The notes beneath the pieces were generated by a model. The model was not told the DNA's origin. It saw only the letters and a list, made by a program, of their open reading frames with translations, and did not search any database. A DNA stretch of 32,423 bases. Source: Candidatus Zixiibacteriota bacterium. GTDB lineage: Bacteria > Zixibacteria > MSB-5A5 > CAIYYT01. Position 1 is the first letter of the stretch, and each line of letters opens with the position of its first letter. Position numbers and translations under genes: made by a program. Below, in pieces: positions 16,337 to 23,141 of the stretch. The DNA is taken from positions 1-32,423 of the forward strand of contig JADYYF010000077.1 in the NCBI GenBank assembly GCA_020853795.1, in the 5' to 3' direction.

Positions 16337-18658
16337 ATGCGAATGATCTTGATGTATGTAATGGCAATTCTCTTGAGCGCGCCGTCGTTGCGGGCGCAGG
16401 GAGAAGATGGCGGTGGCGGAGGAAGTGGTGCCGCTCAAAAGCTGGGATCGGTGCGAGGAGTTGTTATTGACGCGGAGACCGGCGCACCGCTGCCGGGGGC
16501 GTCAGTGCGCGTCCTGAGCACAGAGCGCGGCGTAGCCGCTGGTCAGTCAGGCGAATATCGGATTACGGGTCTGCCGATCGGCAACTATTCGCTGCAATAT
16601 ACGGTGATCGGATATGAGCCGCGGACGGTGACGGATGTGATCATTCGTGCGGGCCGGACGACGGTCGTCGATGCGCGGTTGCAGGTGCGCATGACCGAGG
16701 TGGCGGGGGTGACGGTTGATGCCGGGTACTTTGCGGATTCGCCGAGCGAGCCGACGAGCACGACGCAGTTTTCGGCGGAGGAGGTGCGGCGATCGCCGGG
16801 TTCGGCGGGCGACGTCAGCCGGATCGTGTTCAGCCTTCCGAGCATCGCCAAGGTCAACGACCAGGTCAACAACCTGATTGTGCGTGGCGGAAGTCCGACC
16901 GAGAATTCGTTTTACATCGACAACATCGAGATACCCAATATCAATCACTATCCTTTGTTCGGGACTTCGGGCGGGCCGATCAGCCTCGTGAATACGGATT
17001 TCATTCAGGATGTGAGTTTCTCGGCGGGCGGATTCTCGGCGGCGTACGGGGATCGGCTGTCGTCGGTGATGGCGCTGACGTTTCGGGAGGGGAACCGCGA
17101 GGAATTCGATACCCAGGCCGATCTGAATTTTGCCGGATTTGGCGTGGTCGGAGAAGGTCCGCTGGGCACGCGGCGCGGCTCGTGGTTGTTTTCGGCGCGG
17201 CGCAGCTACCTGGACTTGCTGGTGGATGCGATCGGGACCGGCGTCGTACCGCGTTATTCCGACTATCAGGGGAAGCTGGTCTATGATCTGTCGAGCAAAC
17301 ATCGGCTGTCGCTGCTGGGAATCCTGGGCATCGACTACATCAATTTTGAGCGCGCGAATGCGATCGAGGACGGGAATGTCACCGACGGCTGGTCGGACGG
17401 TCACGAGTATGCCGTGGGGGCGACCTGGCGTTACCTGTGGGGCAGGCGCGGGTATTCGACGACGTCGCTGTCGTACCTGGCGACGAAGACCGCGGCCAAC
17501 TACTTCGAAACGAGCACCGGCAAGGAGCTGGTGCGTCAGAACAACCGTGACGGCGCGGCGCAACTGCGCAATGTCAACCTGTTCCGCATCAACGAGCACC
17601 ATGAACTGGAATTTGGCGTCGAGGCGAAGTACGAGCTGGATCGCTATGACTACTATGCGGCCGACTATACTGATTTCTTCGGGGACTCGATTCCACCGCT
17701 GGTGATCGGTGATCGGATCGAGTCGCCGCGAGTCGGGGGATTCGCAAGCTACGTGGTGCGGCCAGCCGATCGATTGACGGCGACGTTGGGCGCGCGTTAC
17801 GACTATTTTGAATACACGAAGAACGCGAGTCTGGCGCCGCGGGCAGCGCTGGCGTACCGCTTCAGCGAGCGCACCAGTGCCAATCTGGCGGCGGGGATGT
17901 ACAGCCAGACCATGCCGATCGTGCTGTTGTCGCAACAGGAGCGCAACCGACGGCTGAGGGATCCGCGGGCGTATCATGCCATCGTCGGGTTGGATCACAT
18001 GCTGAGCGCCGACACGCGCTGGCGGCTGGAGGGATACTACAAGTGGTATGAGCGGTTTCCGATGAGCACCGACCAGCCGGAGTTGTTCATCATCGACGAG
18101 ATGATTTACAGTAACTACTTCTTCTATCATCCGAATCTGCGCGACGACGGCAAGGCGCGGTCGTACGGCGTGGAGATGACGCTGCAGAAGAAGTTGCGGC
18201 AGGGGCTGTACGGGCTGGTGAGCGGCGCGTGGTTCCGCTCGCAGTATCGCGACGTGAACGGGGTCTGGCGCAACCGAACCTTCGACAATCGCGTGGTCTT
18301 CAGTGCCGAAGGGGGCTACAAGCCGAACGCCAAGTGGGAGTATTCACTGCGCTGGGTGTATGCGGGGGGCGCGCCGTACACACCGCTGGACTTGGAGGCG
18401 TCGCAGTTGATCAATCGGTCGGTCTACGACCAGGGGCAGGTGAATGAGGCACGCTATCCCAATTATCATTCGCTCAATCTGCGGGTCGACCGGCGGTTCA
18501 ATTTCCAGCGCTCGAATCTGATCGTCTACCTGTCAATCTGGAATGCCTATAACCGCAAGAACGTGGCCAACTATTATTGGAATGAGCACGAGAAGAAGCA
18601 GGATGAAATCCTGCAATGGAGCATGTTGCCGGTGTTCGGATTGGAGTTTGAGTTTTGA
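16337..18658 (+). CDS. TonB-dependent receptor with N-terminal carboxypeptidase-regulatory-like domain
   Basis: Outer-membrane barrel of 773 residues for TonB-driven uptake. Signal peptide (to about residue 21, ending LRAQ), a Gly-rich linker, then the regulatory-like domain (VRGVVIDAETGAPLPGASVR). The plug follows (SAGDVSRIVFSLPSI, NLIVRGGSPTENSFYIDNIE, GGFSAAYGDRLSSVM), then a strand-rich barrel ending in FGLEFEF, the aromatic terminus read by BAM. The open frame begins at 16259, but ATG 16337 has GGAGG five bases upstream and starts a proper signal peptide; the earlier start would place the operator inside the coding region. The TetR gene upstream probably controls it. The substrate is not evident; no SusD-like partner is present. 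Confidence 0.92.
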   Translation: MRMILMYVMAILLSAPSLRAQGEDGGGGGSGAAQKLGSVRGVVIDAETGAPLPGASVRVLSTERGVAAGQSGEYRITGLPIGNYSLQYTVIGYEPRTVTDVIIRAGRTTVVDARLQVRMTEVAGVTVDAGYFADSPSEPTSTTQFSAEEVRRSPGSAGDVSRIVFSLPSIAKVNDQVNNLIVRGGSPTENSFYIDNIEIPNINHYPLFGTSGGPISLVNTDFIQDVSFSAGGFSAAYGDRLSSVMALTFREGNREEFDTQADLNFAGFGVVGEGPLGTRRGSWLFSARRSYLDLLVDAIGTGVVPRYSDYQGKLVYDLSSKHRLSLLGILGIDYINFERANAIEDGNVTDGWSDGHEYAVGATWRYLWGRRGYSTTSLSYLATKTAANYFETSTGKELVRQNNRDGAAQLRNVNLFRINEHHELEFGVEAKYELDRYDYYAADYTDFFGDSIPPLVIGDRIESPRVGGFASYVVRPADRLTATLGARYDYFEYTKNASLAPRAALAYRFSERTSANLAAGMYSQTMPIVLLSQQERNRRLRDPRAYHAIVGLDHMLSADTRWRLEGYYKWYERFPMSTDQPELFIIDEMIYSNYFFYHPNLRDDGKARSYGVEMTLQKKLRQGLYGLVSGAWFRSQYRDVNGVWRNRTFDNRVVFSAEGGYKPNAKWEYSLRWVYAGGAPYTPLDLEASQLINRSVYDQGQVNEARYPNYHSLNLRVDRRFNFQRSNLIVYLSIWNAYNRKNVANYYWNEHEKKQDEILQWSMLPVFGLEFEF

Positions 18659-18670
18659 GCGCGGAGTCAA

Positions 18671-18748
18671 TGGGGTGGGTGAAGGGATTTGAACCCTCGG
18701 CCCTCAGAGCCACAATCTGATGCTCTAACCAGCTGAGCTACACCCACC
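18671..18748 (-). tRNA. tRNA-His (GTG anticodon)
   Basis: Complete cloverleaf on the minus strand. The acceptor GTGGGTG pairs with CACCCAC. The anticodon stem TCAGA/TCTGA closes a loop with GTG, and the T arm is GAGGG-TTCAAAT-CCCTT. The extra G at position -1 (18748) opposite discriminator C73 is the identity signature of tRNA-His, and CCA is encoded (18671-18673). A promoter lies 15 nt upstream. Confidence 0.97.
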
Positions 18749-18762
18749 ATCCGGGGTTGGAG

Positions 18763-18791
18763 AATATACGGGCGGGCGGAGGGAAATGCAA
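18763..18791 (-). promoter_or_regulatory. Predicted promoter of tRNA-His
   Basis: On the minus strand TTGCAT (18791-18786), 17 nt, TATATT (18768-18763). The -10 box ends 15 nt before the tRNA 5' end, a usual distance for a tRNA gene. Confidence 0.6.
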
Positions 18792-19181
18792 CGGGCAAAA
18801 TCAGGGCGGGGAGGGTCGGCTGACGCGCCGGGGGCGGTGCGAGAAATCTTGATCTGCCTGAGTCAGATTGCCCACACGCACCCGCCGGCGACAAGCCAGC
18901 CGCATCCGACAGCGACTGTCGGTCGCGGCACGCCCCGGATCGGCATCAACCACCAGAACGCCGAAGTCCCCGAAGCGCCGGGGCCGGATGTATCAGTTGT
19001 GTATGAAGGCTGAATTCTGCGTCCACCTAGGACGCAACGTCCGGCGCAGCCCGCTGGACACCGGACAACAACGGCGATGAGTGAGGGCATCGGCCGCCAT
19101 GCTGGTGCGTCGACAAAGCGAGATCGGAGAGATCAATCAGAGGGGATAGCCCACGAGGTCGACGTCCATGTCTCCGCGCAT

Positions 19182-19211
19182 AATATAGCCTACATCCGCC
19201 GATTTTAGCAA
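19182..19211 (-). promoter_or_regulatory. Promoter-like sequence with no assigned gene
   Basis: TTGCTA (19211-19206), 18 nt, TATATT (19187-19182) on the minus strand. A 10-codon frame (MDVDLVGYPL) starts at 19169, with GGAG three bases before it. This may drive a small RNA or leader peptide running towards tRNA-His; no terminator was found for it. Confidence 0.3.
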
Positions 19212-19275
19212 CCGGCAAAATTTGAACAACCAAGAGTCGGCAGGGTTCCCGATTCCTGCGGGGGTGAGAGAGCCA

Positions 19276-19315
19276 GAAAGAAAAACGAGGACGGCCCGAT
19301 CCGGCGCCGTCCTCG
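19276..19315 (-). terminator. Rho-independent terminator of the peroxiredoxin gene
   Basis: On the minus strand a 10-bp stem (CGAGGACGGC with GCCGTCCTCG, 10-nt loop) is followed by TTTTTCTTTC. It lies about 30 nt past the peroxiredoxin stop codon. Confidence 0.92.
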
Positions 19316-19345
19316 ACAGGGGTCTTTGAAAGTGGTCGGCTGGGA

Positions 19346-20038
19346 CTATGGTTTCCAGTGTTCCCAGACGTGTCCGACCAGCTCGGGGCCGGGACGCAGC
19401 GTCGGCTGACCGGGAGTCCAGCCGGCGGGTGTCACCTCACCAGTGTTGCGAACGTGCTGGAACGCTTGCACCTGGCGGATGAACTCATCGATGTTGCGTC
19501 CGACCGGCGGGGTCATGATTTCCGCGGCCTGGATGACGAAATCGGGATCGATGAGGAAACGGCCGCGGATGTTGACGCCGCTGGCTTCGTCATAGACGCC
19601 GTACACCTGTCCGATGGAGCCGCCGGGGTCGGTGGCCATGGGGTACGGGAAGCCGCCGGGGATCATCCGGGAGAGTTCAGTTTCCTGCCAGATCTTGTGA
19701 GTGAAGCGGCTGTCGACACTGATCGACATGACGTGGACGCCGAGTTTATTGAGTTGATCTTTGCGGGCGGCAACTGCCGCCAATTCGGTTGGTCAGACGA
19801 AGGTGAAATCGCCGGGGTAGAAGCAGACGACGATCCATTTGCCCTTATGACTGGACAGCTTGATGTTTTCGAAGCCGCCGTTGACGAAGGCGGTGGCCTC
19901 AAAATCGGGCGCGGGCGAGCCCACGCGCGCCAGCGGACGCGGCGGAGAAGACATTGGCGTCATAGTGGTCTCCTTGATCGGGGATTCGAGGATGGGACCG
20001 CGCGCCGGTTGTGCGCACTTGTCTTTCGGTTTATCCAT
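19346..20038 (-). CDS. Selenocysteine-containing peroxiredoxin (AhpC/Prx family), UGA at peroxidatic position
   Basis: Thiol/selenol peroxidase reducing H2O2 and organic peroxides. Two frame-sharing open segments are separated only by TGA at 19795-19793. Read through, they give one uninterrupted Prx: [47 protein letters not shown], and a C-terminal LVGHVWEHW. The TGA (residue 82) falls exactly on the peroxidatic Cys of the TFVCPTE motif, so selenocysteine is the natural reading. A SECIS-like hairpin follows. The canonical resolving Cys (GEVCPA) is Thr (GEVTPAGW). Two in-frame starts have strong ribosome sites: 20038 (GGAGG, 230 residues) and 19963 (AAGGAG, 205 residues, the usual family length). 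Divergent from the DUF1028 gene. A pseudogene or base error is the alternative. Confidence 0.85.
19766..19795 (-). promoter_or_regulatory. Predicted bacterial SECIS element with its UGA codon
   Basis: After the UGA (19795-19793), 17 nt lead to the apical loop AGUU (19775-19772), closed by a perfect 6-bp stem GGCGGC/GCCGCC (19781-19776 with 19771-19766). Known bacterial SECIS elements place a G in the first two loop bases and the loop about 16-37 nt after UGA; both hold here. The hairpin lies within the coding sequence, as bacterial SelB requires. Confidence 0.7.
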
Positions 20039-20055
20039 AGCGAAACCTCCGAGAT

Positions 20056-20073
20056 TTCCTGTCGCAACAGGAA
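20056..20073. promoter_or_regulatory. Inverted repeat in the peroxiredoxin leader
   Basis: TTCCTGT-CGCA-ACAGGAA, a perfect 7-bp inverted repeat, lies 18 nt before the peroxiredoxin start codon at 20038 and just downstream of the predicted transcription start. It could be an operator or a leader hairpin. Confidence 0.4.
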
Positions 20074-20094
20074 GGGTAATAGACTTCACTGGCA

Positions 20095-20124
20095 AAGATA
20101 CAGTCACGAAGTGAACGCGGTCAA
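20095..20124 (-). promoter_or_regulatory. Predicted promoter of the peroxiredoxin gene
   Basis: On the minus strand TTGACC (20124-20119), 18 nt, TATCTT (20100-20095). The start near 20088 gives a leader of about 50 nt to the first start codon. Confidence 0.5.
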
Positions 20125-20214
20125 GGAAGATCGAGAAAAACGGCAACGAATATTCCGGTTGCGCGGGACGAAAGACGCGAGCAACTTGCAGACGATCTTA
20201 ACCAGGAGGAGACT

Positions 20215-21204
20215 ATGGCAAGGACGTGTGCGAACGCGATCGTGGTGTTCGTCTTGATGACGGCAGCGGCGGTCGCGGAGACGGCGCCGGTGCAGCCGTT
20301 GCATCCGGTGACGACGTATTCGATCGTGGCGTATGACAGTGCCACGGGGCAATTCGGCGCGGCGGTGCAGTCACACTATTTCAAAGTGGCGGATGTGATC
20401 TGGGTGGAGCCGAATGTCGGCGCGGTGGCGACGCAATCGCTGGTGGATTTCAATTATGGGCCGCTCGGCTTAACGCTGCTGCGCTACGGCAAGACGGCGG
20501 CGCAGACGCTGGGCGGGTTGCTCGTGACCGACCCACAGCATCAGGTGCGGCAGGTGGCGATTGTCGATCGCAATGGGAATGTCGCGACGCATACGGGCGA
20601 TAAGTGCATCCCGTATGCCGGGCACTACAGCGGGCATCACTACAGCGTGCAGGCGAATTTGATGCGGGATTCAACGGTGTGGGGTGCGATGGCGAAGGCG
20701 TTCGAAACGACCAGGGGCGATCTGGCGGAACGGATGATGGCGGCGCTGGAAGCGGCGGAAGGCGAAGGGGGCGATATTCGGGGCAAACAGTCGGCGGCGA
20801 TGGTGGTCGTGACGGGCAAGCCGACGGGATTACCGTGGAAGGATCGGCTGGTGGATTTGCGGGTGGACGATTCGCCCGAGCCGCTCACGGAGTTGCGACG
20901 GCTGCTGAATATTGACCGCGCTTATGACCACATGGACAAGGGGGACGAATACATCGCGGTCAACGACATCGCCGCGGCGAACCGGGAGTATGCGCTGGCA
21001 GCGGAGCTGGCGCCGGGGAATCCGGAGATTGTCTTCTGGCACGCCGTAACGCTGGTGGAGGCGGGCAAGGTCGACGACGCGCTGCCGTTGTTCAAGCAGG
21101 TGTTTGCCCAGGATGCGGCGTGGCGCGTGTTGGTGCCACGGCTGGTGAAGAGCGATTTGCTGCCGGATGATCCGAAGTTGATCGAGCGCATCGTGGCGCA
21201 GTAG
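20215..21204 (+). CDS. DUF1028 family protein, secreted, with C-terminal TPR-like region
   Basis: A 329-residue protein with a signal peptide (residues about 1-22). The DUF1028 domain follows: TYSIVAYDSATGQFGAAVQS, VEPNVGAVATQSLVDFNYGP, GKTAAQTL, QVAIVDRNGNVATHTGDKC, YSVQANLM. DUF1028 is predicted to have an Ntn-hydrolase fold but no proven activity. Residues about 235-325 look TPR-like (GDEYIAVNDIAAANREYALA), an extension common in this family. The ATG follows AGGAGG by five bases. It is divergent from the peroxiredoxin gene and converges with the next gene after only 7 nt, with no terminator visible between them. Confidence 0.88.
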   Translation: MARTCANAIVVFVLMTAAAVAETAPVQPLHPVTTYSIVAYDSATGQFGAAVQSHYFKVADVIWVEPNVGAVATQSLVDFNYGPLGLTLLRYGKTAAQTLGGLLVTDPQHQVRQVAIVDRNGNVATHTGDKCIPYAGHYSGHHYSVQANLMRDSTVWGAMAKAFETTRGDLAERMMAALEAAEGEGGDIRGKQSAAMVVVTGKPTGLPWKDRLVDLRVDDSPEPLTELRRLLNIDRAYDHMDKGDEYIAVNDIAAANREYALAAELAPGNPEIVFWHAVTLVEAGKVDDALPLFKQVFAQDAAWRVLVPRLVKSDLLPDDPKLIERIVAQ

Positions 21205-21211
21205 GGCGTTT

Positions 21212-23137
21212 TCAGCGGGCGCGCTCGAAGACGATATTCCTGGCGGTGAAATCGGCGCACGCCTTCTGATGACCGAGAAATTCGCCGAAGTCTTCCGGGC
21301 GGATCAGTGGCGCGGCGAGCGAGTGGCGCCGGACGAGCGCGATCCGGTCGCCGGCCTGGGAGGCGGACAGGCTGAGTGTCCCGAAACGCGAGGCGACCGA
21401 ATCGATCGGCGGTAGTTGAATCGCCTGCCAATCCTCCGGAAAGGCGATGTTAAAGCTGTCGAGCGACGTTGCGGCATAGCCGAAGTCGAGTGGTTGCGCG
21501 CGCTTGGTGGTGTCGGGTCGCTCGGCTCCGATGATCGAGGGGACGGCGTCGGGGTCGAGGTGAACGCGATTGTCGAGAACGATGCCGGCGCGGCGGAGAT
21601 TCCCGGAGACGCGGCACACAAAGCGAGACAGCGTGGAATCATAGCGGTCGAAGGTGCATTCGAGGTCTTTCAGGGGCGCGGGAATCAGTTTCTGGCGGCG
21701 CAGGTACTCGCCGAACTCCTCGGCGGTCAGGTTATGCGCGGCGTATTTCAAGGTGTGGCTGAGATTGCCGACGGCTTCCAGGTCAATCGCCAGCAGCGCG
21801 GAGAGGTCGGGGTTGAGCATCATGCGAATGCGTCGCAACACCAGATTATCCGCGGCTTCAGACTCCGGCAGACGGACGAGGCGGCCGGAGTCGGGATCGA
21901 TGATCAGTCCATAGGTGCCCTCATCCGCTTCCGGCAAGTCGCCGAGGGCACAGACATTGCAGGTGGGGTCGACCCAGGTAGTATCAGCGCCAATCGTGTA
22001 GAGGAGAATGGCGTGGTTGAAATTGGAAAGGGTGGGAAAGCCGGGGTCGATGTGCCCCTCGTCCCGTGTGCGCAGGAGCACCAGGTGGGCGCTGACTCCA
22101 AGTTCGTTCAGAAGCGCGGCATAAAGGGTGGAAAGATCTTTACAGTCACCGTAACGGTTCTTGTAGGTAGCGCCGGCGGCATGGGGTTGCCAGCCACCAA
22201 TGCCGATGTTGATCGAGACGTAGCGCTGGCGCGACATCAAGTGTTCGTGCAGGGTGTTCAAGTCGGACGCAACGGCTGACCACCGCGCGGCTGCAGCTTT
22301 GGATTCAGAGTCGAGGGCGAAGGCGGAAGCGGCAATGGCATCGTAACTGGCGGCGAGTGACGCCCAACTCTCGCCGTCGATGACGAATCGCTTAAGGCGG
22401 GTCTGCCGGGGAGCGAATTCGACGCGCAGTTGTGATTCGAAGGCGGGCGGTGCGAGCGGTTCAGCCTTGAAGGCGGCGACGCTGTCGAGCGACCAGGTGC
22501 AGGTGCGCCACTTGCCGTCGGGGTCAACCGTAACCGTCGGTTCCGGCAGCGCGCCGACGGGGCGGTAGCGAAACTCGGTTGCGGCCGGGACGATCACGGT
22601 ATAGACGCTGCGGGCGACAGGCACAGACTTCTGGGGCAGCCAGTCGTGCCAGAAGAACAGCGAGGACAGTTTCAATTCGTAGGTGTAGTCGATAGTAAAG
22701 GGATAGTTGCCGGCGCTGAGGGTTGTCGCCAAGAAGCAGATGTCGTCATACAACGAGAAGGAGGCGCCGAAACCGCAGGTGCGGACCAGGTCTTTGCGCT
22801 TGCGCTCGAGGATGACCGCGCCGTCGGTGGACCGGACACGGCCGGCAAAATCAGCGACTTTGACGAAATCGTTTTCGTAGAGGTCGATGGCGCAGCGCTC
22901 GAGGCCGCCTTCACGCAGGATACGAATCTGCGCGTGATAGAAATATTTCGCTGTGCCATCGGAAGCGAGGAGGATGCGGCTGTCTTCCGATTCAACGATG
23001 GCCGCGGCTTTGAGGGTATCGAAGGCAGAAACGGCATTCGTGGCCGCAAGGGTAACTTGCCCGGGAGGGATGACAGCGGCGCACCAGCAAAGCGCCAGTG
23101 CCGTCAGGACGACTTTCAAAGGGTAACGCTTGATCAT
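21212..23137 (-). CDS. DUF3857 and transglutaminase-like domain protein (catalytic triad intact)
   Basis: A 641-residue exported protein. Signal peptide at the N-terminus (MIKRYPLKVVLTALALCWC...), a DUF3857 beta domain (about 30-260), then a transglutaminase-like core: Cys332 in NRYGDCKDLSTLYAALL, His375 in FNHAILLY and Asp390 in WVDPTC, giving a complete Cys-His-Asp triad. A C-terminal beta-rich part follows. Members of this superfamily can act as proteases or peptide amidases; the substrate here is unknown. The frame extends to 23254, but that part overlaps the upstream gene; ATG 23137 begins 4 nt after that gene's stop and starts a signal peptide, so the two are cotranscribed. Confidence 0.9.
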   Translation of the reverse strand: MIKRYPLKVVLTALALCWCAAVIPPGQVTLAATNAVSAFDTLKAAAIVESEDSRILLASDGTAKYFYHAQIRILREGGLERCAIDLYENDFVKVADFAGRVRSTDGAVILERKRKDLVRTCGFGASFSLYDDICFLATTLSAGNYPFTIDYTYELKLSSLFFWHDWLPQKSVPVARSVYTVIVPAATEFRYRPVGALPEPTVTVDPDGKWRTCTWSLDSVAAFKAEPLAPPAFESQLRVEFAPRQTRLKRFVIDGESWASLAASYDAIAASAFALDSESKAAAARWSAVASDLNTLHEHLMSRQRYVSINIGIGGWQPHAAGATYKNRYGDCKDLSTLYAALLNELGVSAHLVLLRTRDEGHIDPGFPTLSNFNHAILLYTIGADTTWVDPTCNVCALGDLPEADEGTYGLIIDPDSGRLVRLPESEAADNLVLRRIRMMLNPDLSALLAIDLEAVGNLSHTLKYAAHNLTAEEFGEYLRRQKLIPAPLKDLECTFDRYDSTLSRFVCRVSGNLRRAGIVLDNRVHLDPDAVPSIIGAERPDTTKRAQPLDFGYAATSLDSFNIAFPEDWQAIQLPPIDSVASRFGTLSLSASQAGDRIALVRRHSLAAPLIRPEDFGEFLGHQKACADFTARNIVFERAR

Positions 23138-23141
23138 GGCG

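Larger units (their letters stand above)
18749..19280. other. Long intergenic stretch without a convincing gene
   Basis: Open frames here are short and low in protein-like character. Seen: the tRNA-His promoter, inverted repeats at 18906-18922 (CCGACAG-CGA-CTGTCGG) and 19018-19036 (TGCGTCC-ACCTA-GGACGCA), and a promoter-like pair at 19182-19211 on the minus strand. The stretch may hold a small RNA or decayed DNA. Confidence 0.5.

Noticed and set aside
16547-18130. 527-codon open frame on the minus strand inside the TonB receptor gene
   Set aside because: It is Arg/His/Ile-rich, has no family resemblance and mirrors a well-supported gene; such long antisense frames are usual in GC-rich coding DNA.
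18658-18671. Terminator between the TonB receptor gene and tRNA-His
   Set aside because: The 12-nt gap between the convergent genes has no hairpin; the tRNA itself is the only structure there.
19346-20146. Reading the two peroxiredoxin frames as a pseudogene or as two genes
   Set aside because: The break is a single TGA at the one codon where Sec is known to replace Cys, the frame is unchanged, all other motifs are intact, and a SECIS-like hairpin and a clean terminator are present. A base error (TGC read as TGA) cannot be excluded from sequence alone.
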